DNA of 64,000 bases from Saprospiraceae bacterium (GCA_016715405.1 JADKAE010000007.1:62001-126000); one strand, 5' to 3'. Positions 1-10,298 are shown, counted from the stretch's first letter. Notes: generated from the sequence alone by a model not told the origin. Translations and numbers: made by a program.

Positions 1-377
1 GCGCTTATGATTCGTATACCGACAAAACCGTACGCGAAGACATGCTGCTGTATCTCAAGCACGGCGAAAAAATGATTTTTGGTAAAGAAAAAAATAAAGG
101 CATCCGCTTTAACGGCCGCAGGCTGGAAGCCGTCACCATCGGCGAAAACGGGATCACAGAAGATGATATCCTCGTACACGATGCCCACGACTCCAATCCT
201 TCGATGCATTTTATGCTTACGCAAATGGATAACCCCTTGCCGGTGGGCGTAATTCGCAGCGTCGAAACGCCTACTTACGAGGAACGCATGGCTACCCAGG
301 CGGAGAGCATCAAAAACCGCTCGAAGTACAAAAGTATCGACGATTTGCTATTTTCCGGTGAAACTTATAGCGTATAA
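1..377 (+). CDS. korB: 2-oxoacid:ferredoxin oxidoreductase subunit beta (3' part)
   Basis: The frame is open from the window edge, so only about the last 124 residues are present. The sequence HDAHDSNPSMHFMLTQM followed by PLPVGVIRSVETPTYEER matches the C-terminal region of the beta (TPP-binding) subunit of 2-oxoglutarate/2-oxoacid:ferredoxin oxidoreductases. That enzyme oxidatively decarboxylates a 2-oxoacid to the acyl-CoA and reduces ferredoxin. It stops 5 bp before nuoA, which suggests co-transcription with the complex I genes. The exact substrate (2-oxoglutarate or pyruvate) cannot be read from this fragment. Confidence 0.85.
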   Translation, partial: AYDSYTDKTVREDMLLYLKHGEKMIFGKEKNKGIRFNGRRLEAVTIGENGITEDDILVHDAHDSNPSMHFMLTQMDNPLPVGVIRSVETPTYEERMATQAESIKNRSKYKSIDDLLFSGETYSV

Positions 378-382
378 TTACC

Positions 383-733
383 ATGGGAACAGAAGCCATT
401 ATTGTATTTTTTATAGCCTCAGTGGTGCTGGTAGGTGGAGGTATGATAGCCGCCAAACTACTCGCCCCAACGTCAACTAACCCGCAAAAACTCGAGCCTT
501 ACGAATGCGGTATACCCACACAGGGGCCTACCCACGTACAGTTTAAGGTGGGTTATTATCTTTTTGCCATTCTTTTTTTACTCTTTGATGTGGAAATGAT
601 TTTCCTGGTGCCCTGGGCAGTGGTGATGAAAAACATTGGGCTTACCGGCCTGATTTCGGCCATCATTTTTATCCTGATTTTGGGCCTGGGATTATTATAC
701 GCCTGGAAGAAAAAAGCGCTGATATGGGAATAA
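383..733 (+). CDS. nuoA: NADH-quinone oxidoreductase subunit A
   Basis: The product is 116 residues, the usual size for NuoA, a small membrane subunit at the junction between the arms of complex I. Three hydrophobic segments are visible (about residues 5-27, 60-80 and 86-108). The conserved loop YECGIPTQGP with the family cysteine lies between the first two, and FLLFDVEMIFLVPWA marks the second helix. The start ATG lies 5 bp after korB. The 3' end overlaps nuoB by 10 bp, typical of translational coupling in nuo operons. Confidence 0.96.
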   Translation: MGTEAIIVFFIASVVLVGGGMIAAKLLAPTSTNPQKLEPYECGIPTQGPTHVQFKVGYYLFAILFLLFDVEMIFLVPWAVVMKNIGLTGLISAIIFILILGLGLLYAWKKKALIWE

Positions 734-1290
734 TTGAAGAACAAGGACCTGTATTCCAACAACACGAGTTGGGTACGGTAGTCAGCGCCGGCAACGGCGG
801 CAATATCCTGGTGACGAGCCTCGACAGGGTAGTTAACTGGGGGCGCGCCAATTCGCTGTGGCCCCTGGTATTCGGCACCAGTTGCTGCGCCATCGAGATG
901 ATGTCTACGGGCGCCTCCCGGCACGACTGGTCGCGGTTTGGCACTGAGGTAGCCCGTGCTACGCCTCGGCAGGCCGACCTGATCGTGATTGCCGGCACGA
1001 TTGTCAACAAGATGGGCCCTGTGCTCAAGCGCTTGTACGACCAGATGGCCGACCCCAAATACGTGATCGCCATGGGCGCCTGTGCTATATCGGGAGGGCC
1101 GTTTTATTACAATTCCTATTCGGTAATAAAAGGCGCCGACCACGTCATTCCTGTCGACGTATACGTGCCCGGTTGTCCGCCCCGCCCCGAAGCATTGCTT
1201 TACGGTTTGATGAAGTTGCAGGAAAAGATCAAAACAGAAAGCATGCTTACCAGGAAAAAGCCGGCGGAGGGATTTGAAGAAGGATTCTGA
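724..1290 (+). CDS. nuoB: NADH-quinone oxidoreductase subunit B
   Basis: NuoB carries the N2 [4Fe-4S] cluster that hands electrons to quinone. The ligands are visible as the tandem cysteines of FGTSCCAIEMM, the cysteine of GACAISGGPF and the cysteine of PGCPPRPEALL. GTIVNKMGP is also a family motif. The 188-residue length is normal and no membrane segment is present, as expected for this peripheral-arm subunit. It overlaps nuoA and is followed 15 bp later by nuoC. Confidence 0.97.
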   Translation: MGIIEEQGPVFQQHELGTVVSAGNGGNILVTSLDRVVNWGRANSLWPLVFGTSCCAIEMMSTGASRHDWSRFGTEVARATPRQADLIVIAGTIVNKMGPVLKRLYDQMADPKYVIAMGACAISGGPFYYNSYSVIKGADHVIPVDVYVPGCPPRPEALLYGLMKLQEKIKTESMLTRKKPAEGFEEGF

Positions 1291-1305
1291 TGTAAATAGC
1301 CAATC

Positions 1306-1764
1306 ATGAACAACGAAGCACTCCTACAACTGCTCACCACCTGGGCGGAAGGGCTCGAAACGGAAGAAAACGCGCAATACCTTAATGTAAGGGTACCTGC
1401 TGCACAGCTCCACGATTTCGCCTTCAAGCTCAAAAACGACGAGGCGACCTCATTCGACTACCTCTTTTGCCTCACGGGAGTAGATTGGCCCGGATATATG
1501 GAAGTGGTGTATCACCTCGAATCGACCAAACACGTGCATTGCCTGGTGTTGAAGTCGCGCACCGCCGGCAGGGAAGACCCCCGCCTCGACACGGTATGCG
1601 ATATCTGGCCCACAGCCGATGCACACGAGCGGGAAGCCTACGACCTCTACGGTATCCGGTTTAACAACCACCCCGACCTGCGTCGTTTGCTGCTGACCGA
1701 TGATTGGGAGGGATACCCGATGCGCAAAGATTACAAGGACGAAATAAATATTATAGAGCTGTGA
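1306..1764 (+). CDS. nuoC: NADH-quinone oxidoreductase subunit C
   Basis: This is the 30-kDa-type subunit of the peripheral arm, here a separate 152-residue protein rather than a NuoCD fusion. The family signature is seen as HEREAYDLYGIRFNNHPDLR followed by DDWEGYPMRKDY near the C-terminus. The stop codon overlaps the likely GTG start of nuoD. Confidence 0.95.
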   Translation: MNNEALLQLLTTWAEGLETEENAQYLNVRVPAAQLHDFAFKLKNDEATSFDYLFCLTGVDWPGYMEVVYHLESTKHVHCLVLKSRTAGREDPRLDTVCDIWPTADAHEREAYDLYGIRFNNHPDLRRLLLTDDWEGYPMRKDYKDEINIIEL

Positions 1765-2893
1765 GCGATCAACTTGACCTGGCGCCTGCCACCGACCTCC
1801 TGACCAGTCAGGAATATTTCGTCAACATGGGCCCCCAGCACCCTTCCACGCACGGCGTGCTTCGATTGGTGCTGACGATTGACGGCGAGATCATTCGCAA
1901 AGTAGAGCCCCATATCGGCTACATCCACCGGTCTATCGAAAAGATGTGTGAAAAAGACACCTACCGGCAGATCGTTCACCTCACCGACCGCATGGACTAC
2001 CTCTCCTGCCACATCAACAACGAAGCCGTTTGTCTGGCTGTGGAGGAGGCTTTGCAAATAGAAGTGCCCGAGCGCGTAAAAGTGATCCGCACGATTATCG
2101 ACGCGCTCACTCGTCTGGCTTCTCACCAGTTGTGGTGGGGGGTAATGGGTATGGACCTCGGCGCCATCACCTCGTTTTTGTATGGATTTCGCGACCGCGA
2201 AATGATCAACGATATTTTGAAGAAACCTGCGGCGCCCGGCTCACCATGAATTACAACGTGCCCGGCGGGTTGATGTTTGACATACACCCCAATTTCCAGA
2301 AAAGGACCAAAGATTTTGTCGCGCATTTCAAAACAAAACTGCCCGAATACGACCAGTTGCTCAGCGACAACCCGATTTTCAGGGCTCGTACCGAGGGTAT
2401 TGGTTATATGTCCAAAGAAGATGCCATTGCCTATGGCGTCACGGGGCCTTCGGGCAGAGCTTCGGGGTTTGCCTGCGATGTGCGCAAGCGCCACCCCTAC
2501 GGCATGTACTCGCAGGTCGATTTCAAAGAAGTCCTCATGACCGACGGCGATTGTTTTGCCCGCTACAAGGCGCGTATTCTCGAAATGTGGGAATCGCTGC
2601 GCATCATCGAGCAATTGATCGACAATATTCCCGAAGGCGATTTTCAGGCGCCCACCAAACAAGTGATCAAATTGCCGAAAGGCGAATTTTATCAACGCGT
2701 GGAGACTGCCCGCGGCGATTTCGGGGTATACATCATCAGCGACGGCAACAAGAGCCCTTACCGGCTCAAATTCCGCTCGCCCGGTTTTTCCAATTTATTT
2801 GTGCTCGACCTGGTAGCCAGGGGTAGTAAACTGGCCGACCTGGTGGCCATCATGTCTACTTTTGATTATGTCATGCCGGATATCGACCGGTAA
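1761..2893 (+). CDS. nuoD: NADH-quinone oxidoreductase subunit D (one frameshift)
   Basis: NuoD is the 49-kDa-type subunit that forms the quinone cavity with NuoB. MGPQHPSTHGVLRL near the N-terminus is the family signature. I choose GTG at 1761, which overlaps the nuoC stop and gives the N-terminus MSDQLDLAP. The reading frame breaks in the T run at 2215-2218. Adding one T gives DIFEETCGARLTMNYN and joins the two halves into a protein of normal length (about 377 residues). The loss of one homopolymer base in a conserved core gene looks like a sequencing error, not a real lesion. Confidence 0.93.
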
Positions 2894-2905
2894 AGCGCTT
2901 GAACT

Positions 2906-3982
2906 ATGTACGACTTCACGACATTTGTGCAATCTATCGGCAATTTTCTCCACGGGCAATTCAGTCCGGGCGTAGCCACCGCGCTGGAGTGGACGCTGGT
3001 TATCCTGATCTACCTGGCGCTGTATGCCATTCTGGGTTTGGTGCTGGTATACGTAGAACGCCGCGTTTGCGCATTTTTTCAGTTGCGACTGGGCCCCAAC
3101 CGGGTTGGCTGGGCCGGCACCGCGCAAACCGTGGCCGATGCCCTCAAATTGCTACTGAAAGAACCCGTTACCGTCAACAAGGCTGATAAGCTGCTCTTTA
3201 ACCTGGCGCCGTTTATCATTACGCTGGCTGCACTTACGGTGATCTCGCTGGTGCCTTTTGCCAAAGGCCTGCAGGCATTCGATATCAATATTGGGTTGCT
3301 CTTTATTGTAGCGGTTTCGTCGCTGGGCGTGGTAGGCATCCTGCTTGCCGGCTGGTCGAGTAACAATAAATACGCCCTGATCGGCGCCATGCGCAGCGGG
3401 GCGCAAATTGTGAGCTACGAATTGTCGGTAGGCTTGTCGCTGCTCACCATGGTACTGCTCACGGGCACCCTGCAATTGTCGGCTATCATTGAAACCCAGG
3501 CCAACGGCTGGTGGATATTCAAGGGGCACGTGCCTGCCGTTATTGCTTTCTTCTTGTACCTCACGGCTTCTATCGCCGAAATCAACCGGGGGCCTTTCGA
3601 CTTGCCGGAGGCGGAATCGGAACTCACCGCCGGATTTCACACCGAATATTCGGGATTGAAATTCGCCTTCTTTTTCCTCGCCGAATTCGTCAACATGTTT
3701 ACCGTTGCGGCCATTGCCACCACCGTCTTTTTGGGCGGCTGGATGCCTTTCCATATAGGAGATTGGGCCGGGTTCAACGCGGTCATGGATTTTTTACCGC
3801 CTATCTTTTGGTTTTTCCTGAAGGTAAGCGCTGTCATATTTTTAATGATGTGGTTTAAGTGGACTTTCCCTCGCCTGCGCATCGACCAGTTGCTCAAGCT
3901 GGAGTGGAAGTACCTGATGCCGCTCAACCTGATGAATCTGGTATTTACAGCCATCCTGGTGTACTTGGGCTGGCATGGATAA
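2906..3982 (+). CDS. nuoH: NADH-quinone oxidoreductase subunit H
   Basis: NuoH is the multi-spanning membrane subunit (358 residues, about eight helices) that connects the quinone site to the proton-pumping arm. GPNRVGWAGTAQTVADALK and RGPFDLPEAESELTAGFHTEY are the classic conserved loops, including the acidic residues on the route from the quinone site. It follows nuoD by 12 bp in the same operon. The gene is intact. Confidence 0.97.
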   Translation: MYDFTTFVQSIGNFLHGQFSPGVATALEWTLVILIYLALYAILGLVLVYVERRVCAFFQLRLGPNRVGWAGTAQTVADALKLLLKEPVTVNKADKLLFNLAPFIITLAALTVISLVPFAKGLQAFDINIGLLFIVAVSSLGVVGILLAGWSSNNKYALIGAMRSGAQIVSYELSVGLSLLTMVLLTGTLQLSAIIETQANGWWIFKGHVPAVIAFFLYLTASIAEINRGPFDLPEAESELTAGFHTEYSGLKFAFFFLAEFVNMFTVAAIATTVFLGGWMPFHIGDWAGFNAVMDFLPPIFWFFLKVSAVIFLMMWFKWTFPRLRIDQLLKLEWKYLMPLNLMNLVFTAILVYLGWHG

Positions 3983-4009
3983 TCAGACAAAAAAGAAAAC
4001 GCAAGCGCC

Positions 4010-4500
4010 ATGTTTAGAGCGATTTATGAGTATTTCAAAGAAATTTTGCTGGCTATCCGGGGGCTGATAAACGGCATGCGGATTACAGGCAAATACATTG
4101 CCCATGCCCGCAAAGAAATTATCACCCAGGAATACCCCGACAACCGCGACACGCTTAAGATGTTCGACCGGTTCCGGGGCGAGGTGGTCTTGTTGCACAA
4201 CGAAAACAACGAACACCGCTGCACGGGTTGTTCGGCTTGCGAGGTAGCCTGCCCCAACGGCTCGATAGAGATCATCTGGCGCGCAGGGAAGACCCCGAGA
4301 CGGGCAAAAAGAAAAAGCAGATTGAGACCTTCGTATACCACTTGTCGATGTGTACGATGTGCAACCTGTGTATCCTGTCGTGCCCCACTGATGCGATCAA
4401 AATGGGGCATGATTTCGAACACGCGGTTTTCGATCGTTCGCAATTGACTAAAGTGCTCAACCGGCCGGGTTCGAAGCTGGAAAAAGGCGTAGAAGAATAA
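4010..4500 (+). CDS. nuoI: NADH-quinone oxidoreductase subunit I (one frameshift)
   Basis: NuoI carries two [4Fe-4S] clusters (N6a and N6b) that pass electrons to NuoB. Both ferredoxin motifs can be read, CTGCSACEVACP in the first frame and CTMCNLCILSCP in the second. The frame changes at about 4275-4290, where one base appears to be missing. The joined product continues SIEIIWR to REDPETGKKKK and is about 164 residues. Neighbouring subunits are intact, so I read the break as a base-calling error. Confidence 0.92.
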
Positions 4501-4507
4501 CACATTT

Positions 4508-5041
4508 ATGGAAAAGATAATTTTCTACATTTTATCTGCGGTAATACTGTCCCTCAGCCTGATGTCGGTGCTTAGCCGCAAATTGCTGCGCTCGGCGGTT
4601 TACCTCTTTGGGGTGCTTACGGCTATTGCAGGTTTTTATTTTCTGATAGGCTACCATTTTCTGGGCGCCGTTCAGCTCACCGTATATGCAGGCGGTATCG
4701 TAGTGCTCATCATTTTCTCCATTTTGCTCACCCACGAGATTGACCACCAGATGCCTACCCCGGAATGGAGCCGCGTAGCAGTTGCCGGCGCCTTGTGCGT
4801 GGCAGGAGCAGTCATGTTCATCCAACTATTGCAGGGCAGCCTGTTTAGCAGAGTGGAGGTACCCGAGCAAAGCGACCTCAACACGTTGGGGAATACGCTG
4901 CTGAACCCGGGCGGAGGTGGTTACCTGCTGCCTTTTGAAGTAGTCAGCATCTTGTTGCTGGCTGTCATGATCGGCGCTATCGTGATTGCGAAGCAAAGAC
5001 ACAGCGTCGACAATTCTTCACAAGAAAAACAAGCGCCATGA
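4508..5041 (+). CDS. nuoJ: NADH-quinone oxidoreductase subunit J
   Basis: The 177-residue protein has about five hydrophobic helices. The conserved NuoJ segment AVQLTVYAGGIVVLIIFSIL holds the pi-bulge helix implicated in coupling quinone reduction to pumping. The ATG lies 7 bp after the nuoI stop. The gene's own stop overlaps the nuoK ATG as ATGA. Confidence 0.95.
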   Translation: MEKIIFYILSAVILSLSLMSVLSRKLLRSAVYLFGVLTAIAGFYFLIGYHFLGAVQLTVYAGGIVVLIIFSILLTHEIDHQMPTPEWSRVAVAGALCVAGAVMFIQLLQGSLFSRVEVPEQSDLNTLGNTLLNPGGGGYLLPFEVVSILLLAVMIGAIVIAKQRHSVDNSSQEKQAP

Positions 5042-5355
5042 TACCTGGAGTCAGCCTGATTGAGATCCTGACGGTTTCCACCCTGATGTTTTTTATCGGC
5101 GTATACGGATTTTTGACGCGCAAAAACCTGATCACGATACTCATGTCGCTGGAGTTGATGCTCAACGGCGCCGCGATCAATTTTGTAGCTTTCAATAAAT
5201 ACTTATACCCGGGGCAGCCCAACGGCCAGCTTTTTGCCTTGTTCCTGATAGCCGTTGCCGCTTGTGAAGTGGCGCTGGCCATTGCTATCGTGATCAATTT
5301 GTATCGCAAGATCAAGGCAGTAGATGTAGAGCAGGTGAATACACTTAAACACTAG
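5038..5355 (+). CDS. nuoK: NADH-quinone oxidoreductase subunit K
   Basis: This is a 105-residue antiporter-like membrane subunit with three helices. Conserved features are the glutamate in MSLELMLNGAAINF and the second in AACEVALAIAIV, both needed for proton translocation in the family. It is translationally coupled to nuoJ through an ATGA overlap and lies 4 bp before nuoL. Confidence 0.96.
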   Translation: MIPGVSLIEILTVSTLMFFIGVYGFLTRKNLITILMSLELMLNGAAINFVAFNKYLYPGQPNGQLFALFLIAVAACEVALAIAIVINLYRKIKAVDVEQVNTLKH

Positions 5356-5359
5356 CGGT

Positions 5360-7280
5360 ATGGAAGGTTATGCTTATACGATTTGGATTGTTTTATTGCC
5401 GTTTCTGGTTTTTTTGGTGACGGGTGTGCTGAGTTTGCGCATCAGGCCCCAACTGGCCGGATGGATCGGCACGGCAGGCATTCTGGTTACGCTGGTGTTG
5501 AGCCTGCTTACTGCCTGGAATTATTTCAGCGCGGCGCTACCCGCCGATGGCGGTTGGCCCACCGTTATCCCGGTCAATTATACCTGGCTGCGGTTTAGCG
5601 AAACCCTGGTAGTGCATATGGGCGTCTTGCTCGATCCCATTTCTATTATGATGCTGGTGGTGATCTCTATCGTATCGTCGATGGTGCACATCTACAGCTT
5701 GGGGTATATGAAAGACGAACCAGGTTATGCCCGGTATTTCGCGTTTTTGTCGCTGTTCAGCTTTTCGATGTACGGATTGGTATTGGCCACCAACCTGTTC
5801 CAGATCTATTTCTTCTGGGAATTGGTGGGTGTATCGTCGTATCTGCTCATCGGTTTTTACTACGACCGGCCTTCGGCGGTAGCGGCGGCCAAAAAGGCGT
5901 TTATCGTTACCCGTTTTGCCGATTTCGGCTTCCTGGTAGGTATCCTGCTGTTGTCGTGGTATAGCGGCACGTTTGATTTTCTGGCGCTTAACAACCCCGA
6001 CGGAGCGGCGATAGCCGGTGCGGCATCGGCTACGTTCATGGGCGCTTCGGTGCTCACCTGGGCTTTGGTATTGATCTTTATAGGGGGCGCCGGTAAATCG
6101 GCCATGTTCCCGCTGCATATCTGGCTACCCGATGCCATGGAAGGCCCCACGCCCGTGTCCGCATTGATCCACGCGGCTACAATGGTTGTGGCAGGCGTTT
6201 ATCTGGTAGCGCGGCTATTCCCGGTGTATCATATGTCGGGGGGCGCCGCGCTCGAAGTGGTGGCCTGGACCGGCGCTATTACGGCTTTGTTTGCGGCAAT
6301 CATCGCCATCACCCAGGAGGATATCAAGCGGGTGCTGGCTTATTCCACGATGTCGCAGATAGGTTACATGATGTTGTCGCTGGGCGTGTCGGGTTATGGC
6401 GGCGAAGAAGGACTGGGTTATACGGCTTCTATGTTCCACTTATTTACGCACGCCATGTTTAAGGCGTTGTTATTCCTTGGCGCCGGCGCCGTGATCCACG
6501 CCGTGCACAGCAACGTGATGGGCGACATGGGCGGTTTGCGCAAATACCTGCCGATCACGCATGCGGCATTCCTGGTAGCCTGTCTGGCTATCGCGGGTAT
6601 TCCGCCTTTATCGGGATTTTTCTCCAAAGACGAAATTCTGGCTGCGGCGTTGCACCACAACCCGGCTATTTACGGTATCGCCTTGCTCGTAGCCGGCCTT
6701 ACCGCTTTGTATATGTTCCGCTTGTATTTCCGGGTATTCTGGGGCGAAGAAAAGCGTATGCCCACAAGCCGCACGAAGCTCCTCTGGTAATGTGGGGCCG
6801 TTGGTGGTGTTGGCGGCCCTGAGCGTAGTGGGCGGTTTTATTCCATTTGGCCACTACGTATCTTCCGACCGCCAGGTGATGGCCATGCACATGAACATGA
6901 GCATTGCTGTGACGGCCAGCGTAGTGAGTTTTGCCGGTATAATGCTGGCGATGTGGCTGTACCGCAGGCCTTCGGCCGTACCTGCGCAAATTGCCGGCAG
7001 CCTGGGCAGCTTATACCAATCGGCTAAAAACAAGTTTTACATCGACGAAATATACATGGGCGTCACCAAAAAGGTCTTGTTCGGGGGCATAGCAACCCCG
7101 GTGGCCTGGTTTGACCGCCATATTGTGGATGGTACCATGAACGCCATTGCCAACCTGACTGCCCGGATATCTTCGGTTATCAAGGGCATGCAATCGGGCC
7201 AGGTACAACAATACGCCGTCGGCTTTGTAGTCGGCGTACTGGGCCTCGTGGTGATATTTATTTATTGGTTGAAGTTCTGA
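5360..7280 (+). CDS. nuoL: NADH-quinone oxidoreductase subunit L (two frameshifts)
   Basis: NuoL is the distal proton-pumping antiporter-like subunit. The core motifs FFWELVGVSSYLLIGFYY and GKSAMFPLHIWLPDAMEGPT carry the key Glu and Lys. The C-terminal half includes the lateral-helix region. Two bases are missing about 33 bp apart. One C is missing at 6761-6763, which restores MPHKPHEAPLVM. One G is missing in the G run at 6794-6797, which restores WGPLVVLAALSVVGG. The repaired protein is about 640 residues, normal for NuoL. Two homopolymer losses this close argue for poor base calling. Confidence 0.93.
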
Positions 7281-7290
7281 AGATAAGCAC

Positions 7291-8787
7291 ATGAATATGC
7301 TACTCCTTTTACTGATCATTCCCGCACTGACCGTCGGTGGGCTGCTGTTTAGCAATGGCAAGCGTTTGCCGCGGATGGTAGCTGCGGTGGGCATGAGTTT
7401 GCAATTTGCAGCTGCGTGTTACCTGGTATTGGCCTACCTTCAGGAAAGAGCTGCGGGCAATACGGCCGAGATGCTGTTTACCAGTAGTTATGAGTGGTTT
7501 AAGTATCTCAATATCCGGTTTGACCTGGGCGTTGACGGGGTATCGGTATCGCTCATCCTGCTTACCGCCATTGTGACATTGGCGGGGGTGTTTATTTCGT
7601 GGCGGGTGGAAGACCTTGCCAAGGAGTTTTTTGTGTCGCTCATCCTGTTGGCCACCGGCGTATTCGGCTTTTTTATTTCCATCGACCTGTTCAGCATGTT
7701 CCTGTTTTACGAGCTGGCGGTGATACCCATGTACCTGCTGATCGGCATATGGGGTAGCGGCCCCCGGGAATATGCGGCCATGAAACTCACCCTGATGTTG
7801 ATGGCGGGGTCGGCCTTTTTGCTGGTAGGTTTGCTGGGCTTGTATTTTTACTCTGCCAATGCCGCCGACCAGCATACCTTCAATTTGCTGGAAATTGCCA
7901 GGGGAGGTATTCCCATTGAAGCGCAGCGACTGTTTTTTCCGCTGACCTTTGTAGGGTTTGGCGTGTTGGGAGCTTTGTTCCCGTTCCACACCTGGTCGCC
8001 CGACGGTCACGCTTCGGCGCCTACGGCGGTGTCGATGTTGCACGCCGGCGTATTGATGAAACTGGGCGGCTACGGATGTTTCCGGGTGGCCATATTCCTG
8101 ATGCCGGAGGCGGCCGCTGAAATGTCCTGGTTTTTCATCATCCTTACCGGATCTTGTGTCATTTACGCCGCTACCCACGCTATCCTCCAGACCGACTTGA
8201 AATACATCAATGCCTATTCTTCCGTGAGTCACTGCGGATTGGTATTGTTTGCCATATTGATGTTAAACGAAACCGCGCTCACCGGCGCCGTATTGCAGAT
8301 GATCTCGCACGGCTTGATGACGGCCCTTTTCTTCGCCCTCATCGGCATGCTTTACGAGCGCACGCATACGCGCATCGTGCAGGAGATGGGTGGATTGTTG
8401 AAAGTACTGCCTTTTATCTCGGCGGTATATGTGATAGCCGGTTTGGCTTCTTTGGGCTTGCCGGGACTGAGTGGTTTTGTAGCTGAATTGAGCATATTCG
8501 TGGGCGCTTTTGAGCACCCCGACGTATTCCACCGCGTGTGGACTATCCTGGCCGTTTCGGCTATCGTAGTTACCGCTGTATATATTCTTCGCGTGGTAGG
8601 CGTCATGTTGATGGGGCCTATCAAAGAGCCGGCTTATGCTGCGCTGCCGGGCGCTTTTTGGTACGAAAAAACCGGAGCATTGCTGCTCATCCTGCCCATT
8701 GTGGGAATGGGGTTGTTGCCGCTTTGGCTCGCTGATATGATCCAGTTTAGCCTGATTCCGTTACTTCGGGCATTGGGAGTAGGATAG
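7291..8787 (+). CDS. nuoM: NADH-quinone oxidoreductase subunit M
   Basis: This is an intact 498-residue antiporter-like membrane subunit. FLFYELAVIPMYLLIGIWG holds the conserved Glu and PFHTWSPDGHASAPTAVSML the discontinuous-helix lysine region, with GVLMKLGGYG following. These are NuoM signatures for proton pumping. It follows nuoL by 10 bp. Confidence 0.97.
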   Translation: MNMLLLLLIIPALTVGGLLFSNGKRLPRMVAAVGMSLQFAAACYLVLAYLQERAAGNTAEMLFTSSYEWFKYLNIRFDLGVDGVSVSLILLTAIVTLAGVFISWRVEDLAKEFFVSLILLATGVFGFFISIDLFSMFLFYELAVIPMYLLIGIWGSGPREYAAMKLTLMLMAGSAFLLVGLLGLYFYSANAADQHTFNLLEIARGGIPIEAQRLFFPLTFVGFGVLGALFPFHTWSPDGHASAPTAVSMLHAGVLMKLGGYGCFRVAIFLMPEAAAEMSWFFIILTGSCVIYAATHAILQTDLKYINAYSSVSHCGLVLFAILMLNETALTGAVLQMISHGLMTALFFALIGMLYERTHTRIVQEMGGLLKVLPFISAVYVIAGLASLGLPGLSGFVAELSIFVGAFEHPDVFHRVWTILAVSAIVVTAVYILRVVGVMLMGPIKEPAYAALPGAFWYEKTGALLLILPIVGMGLLPLWLADMIQFSLIPLLRALGVG

Positions 8788-8853
8788 GGACAGTTGGATT
8801 ATTGGACTTTTGGATTAGAGGGGTAGGGGTTAAATAAACGATAATACAAAGAG

Positions 8854-10278
8854 ATGAAGTGGGATGACCTTTTATTAATGCGCCATGAGTTACAGTTGTT
8901 AGCTGTGATTCTTATCGTTACCTGTGCCGAAATTTACCTGAGCGGCAGGGACAAAAGCCGGATTATCCCGCTGTCTCTGGCCTTATTTGGCATACACATG
9001 GCGGCCGGTTGGTTGTGGCCTGCCGAAGGCGAATTATTTGGCGGGATGTATCGCACCAACGGATTAATTCATTTAATGAAAAACATACTCGATGTGGGTG
9101 TGTTAATCGTCTTACTGCAAACGGGAGGCTGGGCGCGCAAGCAATTGGTGCCGGAAAACCGCGCCAGCGAGTTTTTCCTGTTGATCTGGTCCTCTCTATT
9201 GGGGATGTACTACATGGTCTCTGCGGGCGACTTGCTGATGGTATTCCTCGGCCTCGAATTGTCGACGCTGCCGGTGGCTGCCCTTGCAGCATACGAAGTG
9301 TTGAAGATGCGCAGCGCAGAGGCCGGTATCAAGTTCATACTTACTGCCGGGCTTGCCTCAGCCGTAACGCTTATGGGTATTTCGCTGCTATATGGCAGCA
9401 CGGGCACCTTTGTGCTGGCCGACCTGGGCAAGCAGATGCAGGGCAACAGCCTCGAAGCGCTGGGTTTCCTCTTCTTCTTTGCGGGTATTGCTTTCAAGAT
9501 ATCGCTGGTACCGTTCCACTTCTGGACGCCCGACGTATACGAGGGGGCGCCGATTAGTGTTGCCGCCTATTTGTCGGTAATCTCCAAGGGTGCGGCGGTA
9601 TTTATCCTGATGATCTTGTTGATGGGTTTTGCGCCGCTGCTCACCGATTTGTGGGTAAATGTCCTTTACTTGTTGGCCATTCTTACTATGACGATAGGCA
9701 ACCTGTTTGCCCTTCGGCAGCGCAACCTGAAACGCCTGCTGGCATACTCGGCAGTTGCGCAGGCGGGATTCATCATGTTGGGCTTTATGTCGAGCCAGCA
9801 GGATGGAAAGGCGTCGATCGTATATTTCATGCTCGTGTACTTGTTCTCTAACCTGGCTGCCTTCGGCGTGGTTCAGACCATCGAGCTTCATACAGGGAAA
9901 GAAGACATGAGCGATTACGAGGGTTTGTACCGTACTAATCCGCGACTATCGCTTGTCATGTTGCTTGCCCTATTTTCACTGGCGGGCATTCCGCCGCTGG
10001 CGGGTTTTTTCGGCAAATTCTTCCTGTTTATGACGGTGGCTTCGGCGGGTTATTACCTGTTGTTGACGATAGCCGTTATAAACACCGTAATAAGCTTGTA
10101 TTATTATCTGCTTATTGTGCGGGCCATGTTCTTGCGCAAAAGCGATAACCCGCTGCCGCTGGTAACCAGCGACGGCTGGATGCGGGCGGGTTTGGTAATT
10201 TGTGTAGCGGGCATCGTCGTGTTGGGCGTCGCCAGCGGAGTATATGATGCGATTTATGCGCTTTGCGCGCATTTGTAA
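8854..10278 (+). CDS. nuoN: NADH-quinone oxidoreductase subunit N
   Basis: This is the third antiporter-like subunit, 474 residues and intact. Recognisable segments are FLGLELSTLPVAALAAYEV with its Glu, and KISLVPFHFWTPDVYEGAP with the pumping Lys. The 66-bp gap after nuoM contains short TTGGATTA-like repeats. It is the last complex I gene here. No nuoE, nuoF or nuoG occurs anywhere in the operon. Confidence 0.97.
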   Translation: MKWDDLLLMRHELQLLAVILIVTCAEIYLSGRDKSRIIPLSLALFGIHMAAGWLWPAEGELFGGMYRTNGLIHLMKNILDVGVLIVLLQTGGWARKQLVPENRASEFFLLIWSSLLGMYYMVSAGDLLMVFLGLELSTLPVAALAAYEVLKMRSAEAGIKFILTAGLASAVTLMGISLLYGSTGTFVLADLGKQMQGNSLEALGFLFFFAGIAFKISLVPFHFWTPDVYEGAPISVAAYLSVISKGAAVFILMILLMGFAPLLTDLWVNVLYLLAILTMTIGNLFALRQRNLKRLLAYSAVAQAGFIMLGFMSSQQDGKASIVYFMLVYLFSNLAAFGVVQTIELHTGKEDMSDYEGLYRTNPRLSLVMLLALFSLAGIPPLAGFFGKFFLFMTVASAGYYLLLTIAVINTVISLYYYLLIVRAMFLRKSDNPLPLVTSDGWMRAGLVICVAGIVVLGVASGVYDAIYALCAHL

Positions 10279-10298
10279 ACCAGCTTAATACCTTGACT

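Noticed and set aside
556..1143. Long minus-strand ORFs opposite nuoA/nuoB and similar shadows elsewhere
   Set aside because: They lie opposite clearly conserved genes and have no recognisable motifs.
1761..2893. nuoD as pseudogene
   Set aside because: One missing T in a run restores a full conserved protein, and the rest of the operon is intact.
5360..7280. nuoL split into two genes or programmed frameshifting
   Set aside because: Two independent homopolymer losses explain it, and no slippery site with structure is evident.
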